Part shown: positions 9,464 to 17,188 of the stretch, piece by piece | Numbering within the stretch: position 1 is the stretch's first letter | How the letters are laid out: each line of letters opens with the position of its first letter | NCBI RefSeq assembly: GCF_021012795.1 | Contig: NZ_VFYU01000027.1 | Location: 24,862-88,861 of the forward strand | DNA: 64,000 nucleotides | Source: Psychrobacter sp. I-STPA10 | GTDB lineage: Bacteria; Pseudomonadota; Gammaproteobacteria; Pseudomonadales; Moraxellaceae | Reading direction: 5' to 3' | The notes under the pieces: generated by a model | What the model was told of the DNA's origin: nothing | Database searches by the model: none | The model's input: only the letters and a program-made list of their open reading frames with translations | Program-made: the position numbers and the translations under genes

Positions 9464-10270
9464 ATGATCACCGCACTCGAAACGCCACATGATATCCGTA
9501 TCTACCAAACCCCCATCGAAAGCCTGCCAGAGGATTTATACATTCCTCCGCAAGCGTTTGCCATTTGGTTAGAGCAGTTTGCAGGCCCTTTAGATTTTTT
9601 ATTATATTTAGTCAAAAAGAATAACTTTGACATCACTGATACCGCCATTTTACCGATTACTGAGCAGTATTTAAGCTATATTCAACAGCTTGACGCTGAC
9701 CATTTTGAGTTGGCAGGGGATTATTTACTAATGGCATCGACCTTAATTGCCATCAAAACTGAACTGTTATTACCTGCCCCTGAGCTACCTGAAGATGAAC
9801 GAGACCCCAAAGCTGAGCTGATACATCGCCTTGAGGAATACGCGCAAATCAAAACTGCCAGTCAGCGATTGGATAAATTGGTACGCCTTGAGCGAGATGT
9901 ATTTTTAGCATTGGCAAGCCTGCCTGACCCTGAGGTGATGGCAAAACAGCTACCCAATTATGCTCCAAAGATTTTGGTAGAAAGTCTGCTAAAAATGCAA
10001 CTTAAACCCGATTATCAAATGCACACCGTTAAAATTGACCCTGTCCCCTTAGCTGACCGTATTGCTAGTATTAGCCGTCAGTTGGCACAGCAAGGCAGTG
10101 GTAAATTTAGCGATTTTCTTGACCCTGCTCAAGGTAAATTGGGGGTGGTGGTGAGTTTTGTAGCAGTGCTTGAGCTGATGAAACGGCATTTAATTGGACT
10201 TGCCGAAATACCTGATAACGAAGTGCATGAAGTCTCATTTAATACACTCACTTTAAAGTGGATGGCGTAA
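9464..10270 (+). CDS. scpA: Segregation and condensation protein A
   Basis: A 268-residue kleisin subunit of the SMC-ScpAB condensin-like complex. The N-terminal part shows the family core FAGPLDFLLYLVKKNNFDI, then YLLMASTLIAIKTELLLP. The C-terminal winged helix includes VSFVAVLELMKRH. ScpA bridges the SMC heads during chromosome segregation. No smc gene lies in the window. One unknown gene separates it from scpB, where most gammaproteobacteria have the two adjacent. Confidence 0.93.
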   Translation: MITALETPHDIRIYQTPIESLPEDLYIPPQAFAIWLEQFAGPLDFLLYLVKKNNFDITDTAILPITEQYLSYIQQLDADHFELAGDYLLMASTLIAIKTELLLPAPELPEDERDPKAELIHRLEEYAQIKTASQRLDKLVRLERDVFLALASLPDPEVMAKQLPNYAPKILVESLLKMQLKPDYQMHTVKIDPVPLADRIASISRQLAQQGSGKFSDFLDPAQGKLGVVVSFVAVLELMKRHLIGLAEIPDNEVHEVSFNTLTLKWMA

Positions 10271-10294
10271 CTCAAAAATATATGTAAAACCAAT

Positions 10295-10897
10295 ATGATA
10301 ACCACTGCATTTTTAAGCCAATATCATTTATCTGCTAAAAAAGTCGAGCAATATTTGATAAAACATGAACTTGGTAAATATGGCTCACCATCATCTTCTG
10401 ACTCACAAAATGAATATGTCTATTATCAAGGTGAAACACTCTGTCTTTTTTATCGACAATATGCCTCACCTAATATCTCGTGGATAAATTTCAATGAGAT
10501 TGAGCAAACCATAATACACTGTATATACACTCGCCATCATGATGGCTTTGTTCGACAAAAGCATTTAAATCTACTGACTGATACCAAGTATCCAGATATT
10601 GCTGTTCCTTTTGTCATCAGATTACTGGGTGAATACGTATTGGAAATTCAACTAGACACAGCCCCATTTATTCAAAGACATCCAAAGATAATTGCTGACT
10701 TTATCCAGCAAAATCCAGTATTTTGGCAAAGACAAAAAAGTAGAATGGCAAGCTATTGGGACATATATTATCGAAGCATGCATGCCACTGCTAATCAAAA
10801 ATTTAGGATAATTGAAAACTGGAAATATTACCCTGCCCGTCAGTTATTATTAGATATTGATAATCTTGTAAAATCAAAAAGCCAAACCATGAACTAA
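10295..10897 (+). CDS. Hypothetical protein between scpA and scpB
   Basis: A 200-residue protein that I do not recognise. It is rich in Tyr, His, Gln and Ile, with no signal peptide, membrane segment or obvious catalytic motif. Aromatic residues are frequent (for example SYWDIYYRSM), and a region around 100-140 (PDIAVPFVIRLLGEYVLEIQ) could form a compact alpha/beta core. It starts 24 bp after scpA and ends 27 bp before scpB in the same direction, so it is very likely part of the operon. The upstream ribosome binding site is poor. Its position suggests but does not show a link with ScpAB. Confidence 0.7.
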   Translation: MITTAFLSQYHLSAKKVEQYLIKHELGKYGSPSSSDSQNEYVYYQGETLCLFYRQYASPNISWINFNEIEQTIIHCIYTRHHDGFVRQKHLNLLTDTKYPDIAVPFVIRLLGEYVLEIQLDTAPFIQRHPKIIADFIQQNPVFWQRQKSRMASYWDIYYRSMHATANQKFRIIENWKYYPARQLLLDIDNLVKSKSQTMN

Positions 10898-10924
10898 GCT
10901 ATAAATGAATCTATAAGCCAACCT

Positions 10925-11479
10925 ATGAAACATACCGAAATTGCCCAATCTCATGCCCGTTATGAAGAATTAAGTCGTCATATCGAAGTATTACTGCATG
11001 CTTCTGAAACGCCATTAACAGATAGTCAGCTTAAAAAGCATTTATCCCTATCCAAACAAGAGCTAGAGACCGCTTTGGTGATATTACAACAACGTCTGTC
11101 TCATGGCGTGCTTAGGCTCAATAATACTGCCAGTGGCTATCGCTTACAGATTGACAATCAATACAGCCCCTTAATTCAGCAAGTATTTCCGCAACGCTTA
11201 GAAAGCCTGAGCCAAGCCTTACTTGAAACACTGAGTGTGATTGCTTACAAACAGCCTGTCACTCGTAGCGATATTGAGCAAATCCGTGGGGTGACGTTAT
11301 CAAGTAATATTTTGCGTCAATTATTTGATAAAGGCTGGATAAAAGAGGACGGCTACAAAGATACCATTGGTCACCCTGCCCTACTGCATACCACGGATGA
11401 GTTTTTAGATGCGTTTGGATTGGCAAGTTTGGATGAGTTACCCGAATTGCCTGCATTCTCTGAAGTTTCACCCCGTTAA
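10925..11479 (+). CDS. scpB: Segregation and condensation protein B
   Basis: A 184-residue protein made of two winged-helix domains. Typical blocks are LLHASETPLT near the N-terminus and ETLSVIAYKQPVTRSDIEQI with GWIKEDG in the second winged helix. ScpB dimers bind the ScpA kleisin and regulate the SMC ATPase. The length is usual for proteobacterial ScpB. A bidirectional terminator follows at 11531-11565. In related bacteria rluB commonly follows directly; here a DUF805 gene and a TnpB element intervene. Confidence 0.93.
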   Translation: MKHTEIAQSHARYEELSRHIEVLLHASETPLTDSQLKKHLSLSKQELETALVILQQRLSHGVLRLNNTASGYRLQIDNQYSPLIQQVFPQRLESLSQALLETLSVIAYKQPVTRSDIEQIRGVTLSSNILRQLFDKGWIKEDGYKDTIGHPALLHTTDEFLDAFGLASLDELPELPAFSEVSPR

Positions 11480-11530
11480 GCTGATATTTACAACAGATAC
11501 AGCTACTTTTTACTTTCATGTAAAAAATAA

Positions 11531-11565
11531 AAAAACCATCTTGTAAGAAAGATGGTTTTCTTTTC
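11531..11565. terminator. Bidirectional terminator between scpB and the DUF805 gene
   Basis: The stem AAAACCATCTT / AAGATGGTTTT has a short loop. T-rich sequence follows on the right and A-rich sequence lies on the left, so it can serve both converging genes. Confidence 0.8.
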
Positions 11566-11596
11566 AAAGTATTATAAATTAGCAAGAAACTCTTCA

Positions 11597-12340
11597 CTAA
11601 ACCCGTCTGGCTGGTGCACCCCATTGATTAACTTCTGGTGTCGTATCAGTTGCAAACCATACAATTAATAATATCCAACCAATGATAGGAACTAACCATA
11701 ATAACTGCCACCAGCCCGACTTGCCAATATCATGCAATCGTCTTGAACCAACAGCAAGTGTGGGTAAAAGAAAAATCAATCCAACCAAATTGCTCATCAT
11801 AGTAAGATCTGTACCAATAGCCCCACTTATAATGCCTAAAACTGCACCAATAGCCATAGAGATCAATATCTGTGCCAAATAAAAAAACCAATACTCCTTA
11901 CGTCGGGCGCGTCCATTAAAGTTAACATAATTGCTCATGCACTTTTTTGTCCAGTCAATCATGTTATAGCCTTCTTCTTCAGCATATAAGGCATCTTGAG
12001 CAGAGTTATAAGTGGGTGAGGGTGACACCTGCGAGGTTGGTGACGCATAAACATTATCTAAAGTTGGTTGTTCTTGTGTTGTATGACTGTGCCCAGTAGC
12101 ATACTGAGGCTGTGCAGACTGTTGCGGCTTATCAAGATTAATTGCAGATGTTGCTGTCGTATCATAGGTGATGTTGGTCACTTGACCTGTTGCATCCACC
12201 GCAAACTCAACTTGGTCATCTTCTCTTGGAGCGACTTGCTCTTGCCAATGAGTACCCATAAAAGAATACTGTCTGCCATCTTCTCCTAATATTGCGCCCT
12301 GATTTTGCTGAGTATAAAAGCTTAACACTCGTCCTTTCAT
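11597..12340 (-). CDS. DUF805 membrane protein with N-terminal cold-shock-like segment
   Basis: A 247-residue protein. Residues 1-60 (MKGRVLSFYTQQNQGAIL..., then a DDQVEFAVD strand) resemble a small OB-fold or cold-shock-type domain, as found fused to DUF805 in some proteobacteria. A low-complexity Gln/Ser/Thr linker (about 65-125) leads to a DUF805 domain with NFNGRARRKEYWFFYL, three or four transmembrane helices and the conserved LHDIGKSGWW. The function of DUF805 is unknown. AGATAGGAA precedes the ATG. Its promoter abuts the right end of the TnpB element. Confidence 0.8.
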   Translation of the reverse strand: MKGRVLSFYTQQNQGAILGEDGRQYSFMGTHWQEQVAPREDDQVEFAVDATGQVTNITYDTTATSAINLDKPQQSAQPQYATGHSHTTQEQPTLDNVYASPTSQVSPSPTYNSAQDALYAEEEGYNMIDWTKKCMSNYVNFNGRARRKEYWFFYLAQILISMAIGAVLGIISGAIGTDLTMMSNLVGLIFLLPTLAVGSRRLHDIGKSGWWQLLWLVPIIGWILLIVWFATDTTPEVNQWGAPARRV

Positions 12341-12378
12341 TTCCTATCTCCTAAATTTTATTATGTATCAATATTGCC

Positions 12379-12387
12379 ACTATAGCA
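12379..12387 (-). promoter_or_regulatory. Putative extended -10 for the DUF805 gene at the transposon edge
   Basis: Read on the minus strand, TGCTATAGT fits an extended -10 (TG-n-TATAaT-like) about 40 bp before the start codon. The expected -35 position falls inside the G-rich right end of the TnpB element, so the insertion may have replaced the upstream half of the promoter. Confidence 0.35.
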
Positions 12388-12388
12388 T

Positions 12389-13655
12389 TTGACTTCCTCC
12401 CCTCCCTAAAGTGATATTCCCTCACTTTTCATAGCAACATCGCTATCAGGTGGCGATTTCTCCAACGAGACGGCAAAACCCTGCCGCAAGAATGTTATTT
12501 GCTGCATTGATATCTCTATCATGCCATATGCCACACCCAGCACATAGCCATTCTCTCATTCGCAAACCTGCTCTACCTTTCGGACTACTGGACATATCGC
12601 CACAGCACGAGCAAGTTTGGGTGGTGTAACTCTCACCCACAATCTCAAACTGACAACCTGCATACTTGCATTTGTACTCCAATTGTCGTTTGAGTTCAAA
12701 CCAACCTGCATCGTATGTTGATTTAGCCAGTTTGGTTTTCTTGCTTGTGAATGAGCGTGATTTCACATCACCGACCACAATTAGAGCATTGTCTTTGACT
12801 AATTGGGTGGTGAATTTGTGAATTAAGTCTTGCCTTGTGTTTTTGATTTTGGCGTGTATGGCTTTAACACGCTGTTTGTTTTTAGCTCTTTGAGCAACTG
12901 CTAGTTTTTTTGCCCATTTTTGCGTTTGTTTGGTGGTGAGTTTGTCACCATTTGAGGTGGTGGCAGATTCTTTTAGTCCTAAATCAATACCGACGCTACC
13001 AGTACCACAGATTTGTTTTAGATGGTTTTTGACGGTGATACAGGCATACCATCTACCTCTTGAGTCTTGTACTAATTCACAGGTATTTAGGTCATACAAT
13101 GTTAAATTGTAGCTGTCCCATACTTCGATGATGAGTTTTTTGCCTTTGGCTAGGCTAAGCTGTAGGGTTGATTTGAGTGATTTCTTGCCGCTTTGTCTTG
13201 TTGCTAGCAGTTTGATGGCTGATTTTTTAAACGGTATCCAGCCTAGACTTTTACGCTTGGCATCAGGTCGGTTTGTTCGCCAGTTGAGTTTAGCTTTTTT
13301 GAATTGCTTGCGGGCTTTGGTGTGGGTCTCGTTGATGGCTTGTAGAGTTTGTGAGTGTAAGCCTAGTAGTTCACCGCTGCCTTTGGTGTAAGCATTTAGC
13401 TCATATGCTGAAAAGAACTTACCTGTTCGCATTAAGTATTTATAACTCAAGTCATTGACATAGTTCCACACATAGTTAACACTGCCAGCTAGTTTGTTGA
13501 GCTGGTTTGCGTGTTTGTCTTTGATACGTAGCTTGAGGGTTTTCATTGAATTAGTTTGACAAATCCATTGTTTATTTGCAAGTGGTATGAGATGTTATGC
13601 AACACCAAATGCTGCCTTATATCCTTGCCCTAAACGGCAGGGTTTTACAGTGACG
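12389..13655 (-). mobile_element. IS200/IS605-family element carrying only tnpB (IS1341-like)
   Basis: The element contains one leftward tnpB gene and no Y1 transposase gene. Past the tnpB stop are two hairpins, 12431-12448 and AAAGTGA/TCACTTT at 12408-12428. A G-rich tract ends in TCAA on the minus strand at 12389-12392, as expected for an IS605-type right end. On the other side a hairpin CCTTGCC/GGCAGGG lies at 13623-13642. There are no terminal inverted repeats, which is normal for this family. The exact left boundary is uncertain by some tens of bases. Apart from this left end the gap 13547-13883 holds nothing that I recognise. Confidence 0.7.
12446..13546 (-). CDS. tnpB: TnpB (IS605 OrfB) RNA-guided endonuclease with atypical RuvC-II
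   Basis: A 366-residue TnpB protein. The N-terminal wedge/REC part includes GSVNYVWNYVNDLSYKY and LHSQTLQAINETHTKARKQF. RuvC-I has D188 in GIDLG. The zinc ribbon has C312/C315 and C335/C338, and RuvC-III has D345 in HDRDINAANN. At the usual RuvC-II site, where most TnpBs have Glu-Asp-Leu, the sequence is VVGDV (G259-D260), so the canonical Glu is absent. A Glu (E305, in GESYT) sits just before the zinc ribbon, where a subgroup of TnpBs appears to carry a relocated acidic residue. The frame is intact. TnpB helps retain the element by omega-RNA-guided cleavage. Confidence 0.92.
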   Translation of the reverse strand: MKTLKLRIKDKHANQLNKLAGSVNYVWNYVNDLSYKYLMRTGKFFSAYELNAYTKGSGELLGLHSQTLQAINETHTKARKQFKKAKLNWRTNRPDAKRKSLGWIPFKKSAIKLLATRQSGKKSLKSTLQLSLAKGKKLIIEVWDSYNLTLYDLNTCELVQDSRGRWYACITVKNHLKQICGTGSVGIDLGLKESATTSNGDKLTTKQTQKWAKKLAVAQRAKNKQRVKAIHAKIKNTRQDLIHKFTTQLVKDNALIVVGDVKSRSFTSKKTKLAKSTYDAGWFELKRQLEYKCKYAGCQFEIVGESYTTQTCSCCGDMSSSPKGRAGLRMREWLCAGCGIWHDRDINAANNILAAGFCRLVGEIAT

Positions 13656-13883
13656 GGTGATAAAAATAAATGTACTAACTTTGATAAAGTTTACAAATTA
13701 ACACAAGTAAAAACTTAGATACTACAATGATAATAATGAGGATTTTGCAATATTCATACTGCTTAGAGGCAACAGACGCACAACCATACTAAAATGGGAC
13801 AAATTAGCGTAGAATACTCAAGCTTATATTGATATTTTTTATACATTGCGAAATGTATCCCCAACCGACTCAAGGAAATAACC

Positions 13884-14849
13884 ATGTCCGATCATTCAAA
13901 CCCCTCTCACACAGATGAATCAACCTCTGCAAATGAGATGCCCACAACTGCCCAACACGCCCCCTCTAACCATAACAATACCGCAGCGACAACCAGCACA
14001 GTTGGTACAGAAAAACTGCAAAAAGCGCTGGCTCGTATGGGATTAGGCTCAAGAAGGCAGATGGAAGAGGTGATTAAATCTGGGCGAGTATCCATCAATA
14101 GCACTCCTGCAACCATTGGCGATCGGGTTAGCCAAACCGATGAAATTCGGGTTGATGGACGTCTAATTAAATACAAATCAGAGAAAGAAAAACGTCGTCG
14201 TGTATTGGCTTATTACAAACCTGAAGGCGAAATTTGTTCTGCCAGTGATCCAGAAGGTCGCCCAACGGTGTTTGATCGTCTACCAAAGCTCACCCATGAT
14301 CGTTGGGTGATGGTAGGACGCTTGGATATCAACTCCACAGGGCTGTTATTATTTACCAATGATGGCGAACTGGCACACCGTTTAATGCACCCATCAAATG
14401 AGATTGTGCGTGAATATGCGGTACGGATTCTCGGTGATGTCACGCCTGAGATTGCCAGCAAATTAACGGCAGGTGTCGAGCTTGAAGATGGCTTAGCAAA
14501 GTTTGATGATGTACAAGAAGGTGGTGGTAGTGGTGTCAATAAATGGTATCACGTTAAGCTCAAAGAAGGGCGCAATCGTGAAGTACGCCGTTTATTTGAG
14601 TCACAAGACTTAAAGGTTAGCCGCCTGTTGCGTACCCGTTACGGCTCAGTGAGCTTGCCCAAAGAACTACGCACGGGACGTTTTATTGAACTGGATAAAA
14701 AAGAGATTCATGATTTAACAGATTTGGTCAATCTACGTCCTCGCCAAGGTACAGGACTACAAGGTGCGGCTAAGCGTAAAAAAGAACGCATACAGAAAAA
14801 ACCACTAAAAGCGCGTCGTGGTGGTCGTACTAATAACAAACAACGCTAA
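13884..14849 (+). CDS. rluB: 23S rRNA pseudouridine synthase RluB
   Basis: A 321-residue RsuA/RluB-family enzyme expected to isomerise a uridine in 23S rRNA (U2605 in E. coli). After a 45-residue Ser/Thr/Asn-rich N-terminal tail comes an S4 RNA-binding domain (EKLQKALARMGLGSRRQMEE). The catalytic domain has the Asp motif GRLDINSTGLLLFTNDGEL and KEGRNREVRRLFE. A very basic C-terminal tail (about 285-321, Lys/Arg-rich) is typical of RluB. AAGGAA precedes the ATG. It normally follows scpB; here a TnpB element and the DUF805 gene separate them. Confidence 0.92.
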   Translation: MSDHSNPSHTDESTSANEMPTTAQHAPSNHNNTAATTSTVGTEKLQKALARMGLGSRRQMEEVIKSGRVSINSTPATIGDRVSQTDEIRVDGRLIKYKSEKEKRRRVLAYYKPEGEICSASDPEGRPTVFDRLPKLTHDRWVMVGRLDINSTGLLLFTNDGELAHRLMHPSNEIVREYAVRILGDVTPEIASKLTAGVELEDGLAKFDDVQEGGGSGVNKWYHVKLKEGRNREVRRLFESQDLKVSRLLRTRYGSVSLPKELRTGRFIELDKKEIHDLTDLVNLRPRQGTGLQGAAKRKKERIQKKPLKARRGGRTNNKQR

Positions 14850-14885
14850 AATATCGACTACCTAAATACCAGCAATAATAAATAA

Positions 14886-14921
14886 AAATAAAGGGCTATT
14901 TACAAAATAGCCCTTTATTTA
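14886..14921 (+). terminator. Rho-independent terminator after rluB
   Basis: The stem AAATAAAGGGCTATTT / AATAGCCCTTTATTT has a short loop and lies 35 bp past the rluB stop. The A/T flanks would also allow function on the other strand. Confidence 0.8.
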
Positions 14922-15056
14922 TAGGACTTACGCAGTTTCATAGATTATTAGCGGCTGGGAATCATTTACTCGCTGGCTGTACGTAGTTGCAGAGGCTTCG
15001 TAAATAATTCCCAGCCGCTTGATTAAGACAAATATCGTACTTTTGCGTAAGTCCTA
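14922..15056. repeat. 135-bp MITE-like element with nested inverted repeats
   Basis: The outer inverted repeats are TAGGACTTACGCA (from 14922) and TGCGTAAGTCCTA (15044-15056). A second, inner pair is GCGGCTGGGAATCATTTAC (14951-14969) and GTAAATAATTCCCAGCCGC (15000-15018), 18 of 19 paired. A single copy of the outer end recurs at 18203. It occupies most of the space between the rluB terminator and the three-paralogue operon. Confidence 0.7.
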
Positions 15057-15139
15057 ATTTATTAAACCCCACTATGCCTATGCACAAACTAAAAATAGAA
15101 CCCAATTTAAAAAGTAAGCCACAAATAAAAAAGTATCTA

Positions 15140-15763
15140 TTAATCTTCTCGACTATCCAAATAACGCTGCATTGCACGTAAGTTTTGTAGTTGCTCTTGT
15201 TGATATTGATTCAGCACTTTATCCAAGTTCTTCTCAATACGTTCAAGTAATGCCTGCACCACCTGCAACGCTTCGGCTAAATGTTGTGATGACTCAACAG
15301 GTGCACTAACTGCTGTGGTCAATGCCTGACTTTTAGCAATCAAATGATACCTAGCCAATGCTTCTGGCAAGCGTTCTACAATGAGTTTTTGCAGCAAAAA
15401 TGTCTCTTCTGTGACCACATTAGATGCTACAAATGGTGGTGGTCTGCGCTGTTTGGCAGCCATATCAGGTGAGGGTTGTTGCCAACTATCATACGCCTGC
15501 ATTTTTGTATCAATACGCTGTAAATGCTGTATTTGTGCCACTGGCAAATACTTTAAATAGTGAGAATCTAACTGTAGTTGCTGCCAAATAACTGAGGTAT
15601 ATGCTAAGTCTTTTGATTCATCTTTGTTCGTATTTGACGGCTCAATATAGGTGATTTGTCCAGGAGTGATGCCCACCATACGATGAAATGCCTGCCAGCT
15701 TTTTTTACCGACATATACCGTTGTTAATAGGGTAACTAGACCCACGCCTAGCGATATTATCAT
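15140..15763 (-). CDS. Unknown membrane-anchored protein, third member of a three-paralogue operon
   Basis: A 207-residue protein. Residues 2-19 form one N-terminal membrane helix. Residues 73-205 form a domain that I judge shared with the two upstream genes: an LP-(x)3-hydrophobic-(x)2-L-x-R-I-D start (LPVAQIQHLQRID), a central VERLPEALARYH, and a helical end closing with MQRYLDSR. The middle linker is Pro-rich. The helical C-terminal part loosely resembles the tail of XpaC/TelA-like proteins, but that is weak. It lies 45 bp after the previous gene and its ribosome binding site is poor. No catalytic residues are evident. The function is unknown. Confidence 0.75.
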   Translation of the reverse strand: MIISLGVGLVTLLTTVYVGKKSWQAFHRMVGITPGQITYIEPSNTNKDESKDLAYTSVIWQQLQLDSHYLKYLPVAQIQHLQRIDTKMQAYDSWQQPSPDMAAKQRRPPPFVASNVVTEETFLLQKLIVERLPEALARYHLIAKSQALTTAVSAPVESSQHLAEALQVVQALLERIEKNLDKVLNQYQQEQLQNLRAMQRYLDSRED

Positions 15764-15808
15764 GATAGTGTGCTTAGGTTTTATGGTTTAAATAATCAAA
15801 AATGGGCT

Positions 15809-16354
15809 TTATGTGCGATTTTCAAAACGCTGCTTTAGGTAGCGATTGGCAACCAATAACTTTTGACCATCTTGATGATAGGAAGCTTCTAATAACTCAT
15901 CAAACTGTGCATTGACAGTATTTAAAACTTCTAATAACGCTTCTTTACCTGTTACATTGGAATTTTTAATTTTGGTGGTATCTGCCCGTGAACCATCTAA
16001 ATCATGCAGACGACGATAGTCAGCAACAGCTTGTGGCACATGCGTTTGCATCAAATTATTAATCATCACATAAGTTTCACTAACTGTGTCTTTATCATCA
16101 ATCACCCCATCATTATTGCTATCCCCATAAATCAGTCGCAATGTTTCACCTTTTTGGTTAATTTTTTCTAAGGTAAGCTTTACATCGGCAGGCAAACTTT
16201 TTTCGGGAATATAGCCAAGCTGAGGCATGGATTTGTACTCCAGCATCTTTGGCTGGGTTAATTTTTTAAAGCCCCGATAGCCTGCATAAAGTCCTGCCAT
16301 AGGCAGCAGACCATACAACACAAACATCAAAAACATGGCAGTTAATTGTGACAT
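15809..16354 (-). CDS. Unknown membrane-anchored protein with EF-hand-like loop, second of three paralogues
   Basis: A 181-residue protein. Residues 6-26 form a membrane helix, followed by a basic juxtamembrane segment. Residues 54-177 carry the domain shared with its neighbours (LPADVKLTLEKIN at the start, HVPQAVADYRRLH in the middle, VANRYLKQRF at the end). Inside it, residues 78-89 read D-S-N-N-D-G-V-I-D-D-K-D, with acidic or Asn residues at positions 1, 3, 5, 9 and 12 and Gly at 6: a good EF-hand/dockerin-type calcium loop. The paralogues have unrelated linkers there. AGGA lies upstream of the ATG. The function is unknown. Confidence 0.75.
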   Translation of the reverse strand: MSQLTAMFLMFVLYGLLPMAGLYAGYRGFKKLTQPKMLEYKSMPQLGYIPEKSLPADVKLTLEKINQKGETLRLIYGDSNNDGVIDDKDTVSETYVMINNLMQTHVPQAVADYRRLHDLDGSRADTTKIKNSNVTGKEALLEVLNTVNAQFDELLEASYHQDGQKLLVANRYLKQRFENRT

Positions 16355-16380
16355 AGTAGGTATCCTAACTTAGGCTAAAA

Positions 16381-17163
16381 TTAGTTCTGAGTACGGCTTT
16401 TAACATAGCGATGCGTAGAAGCTAGCCGACTGACCACCATTTGATGTAGCTCATCTAATAATTCATCTAACTCATAATCTATCTCTAAAAACAGGTCAGT
16501 CAATAAATCTCCTGCGGTCATATTACCTTGAACAATGTTATTTTTAGTACGATGTGGGCTAAAACGTAATAGCTGTTCATAATAGTTCAGTGCTTCGGGG
16601 ATACTTTCTTGAATGAGCTTATTAATCACATATTTACGCTCACATACCCACTCTTCTTGACTGTCATTTAGCTCCGTTGACCACTCCCGATAGCGGCTTA
16701 ATTTATGGTTAATACGATCTAAAACTGCCACTGCTTCGATTGGCATGGCATTTAAGGTAGACTCATCTACTACATCAACAAGTTCAGTCATAATTGGGCA
16801 TTTCCCATGTTTTAATGTCCACAGCGTATCAGGATCAAAAGGCGGTCTATTCGGGTGACGACGGTTTTTTTGTAATTGTAAATAGCGATCTGTCAGTGGC
16901 GTGGGTACTTGGGTATTATTAACCAGTTTCACTGCGTGCGTCACTCGCTGCGCTCTGAGTTGTTGATTTTCACGCTCTTGTATGTTGTTATCTTTGGTAT
17001 CTTGGCTCAAGTTATCTTCATTCTGACCTTCACTCTCAGCCTCTGCACTAGGATAGTGAATGGGTGGTAATAACTCAGCGTTTTGTTCAGTGTCAACATG
17101 GCTACTCCCACTACTTTCAGGATATGCAAATGACTTAAATAATCTTGATAAACTAACGGCCAT
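16381..17163 (-). CDS. Unknown soluble protein, first of a three-paralogue operon
   Basis: A 260-residue protein without a membrane helix. Residues 15-70 are acidic, polar and probably disordered. Residues 75-130 have a basic Pro-rich segment. Residues 140-257 are the domain shared with the next two genes (MPIEAVAVLDRIN, then SIPEALNYYEQLL, ending STHRYVKSR). AGAGGTGAT just before the ATG is the strongest ribosome binding site of the three, which fits it being the lead gene; the next gene starts 26 bp after its stop. A TATAGTC element ends 26 bp upstream of the start, so the promoter must overlap or lie beyond it. The function is unknown. Confidence 0.75.
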   Translation of the reverse strand: MAVSLSRLFKSFAYPESSGSSHVDTEQNAELLPPIHYPSAEAESEGQNEDNLSQDTKDNNIQERENQQLRAQRVTHAVKLVNNTQVPTPLTDRYLQLQKNRRHPNRPPFDPDTLWTLKHGKCPIMTELVDVVDESTLNAMPIEAVAVLDRINHKLSRYREWSTELNDSQEEWVCERKYVINKLIQESIPEALNYYEQLLRFSPHRTKNNIVQGNMTAGDLLTDLFLEIDYELDELLDELHQMVVSRLASTHRYVKSRTQN

Positions 17164-17188
17164 ATCACCTCTTTATAGCAGCACTCTT

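Noticed and set aside
12446..13546. Domesticated TnpB-like repressor (TldR type)
   Set aside because: The protein is full-length with zinc ribbon and two catalytic Asp residues, and has transposon-like hairpins at its ends. It is not beside fliC or opp genes. A relocated Glu is at least as likely.
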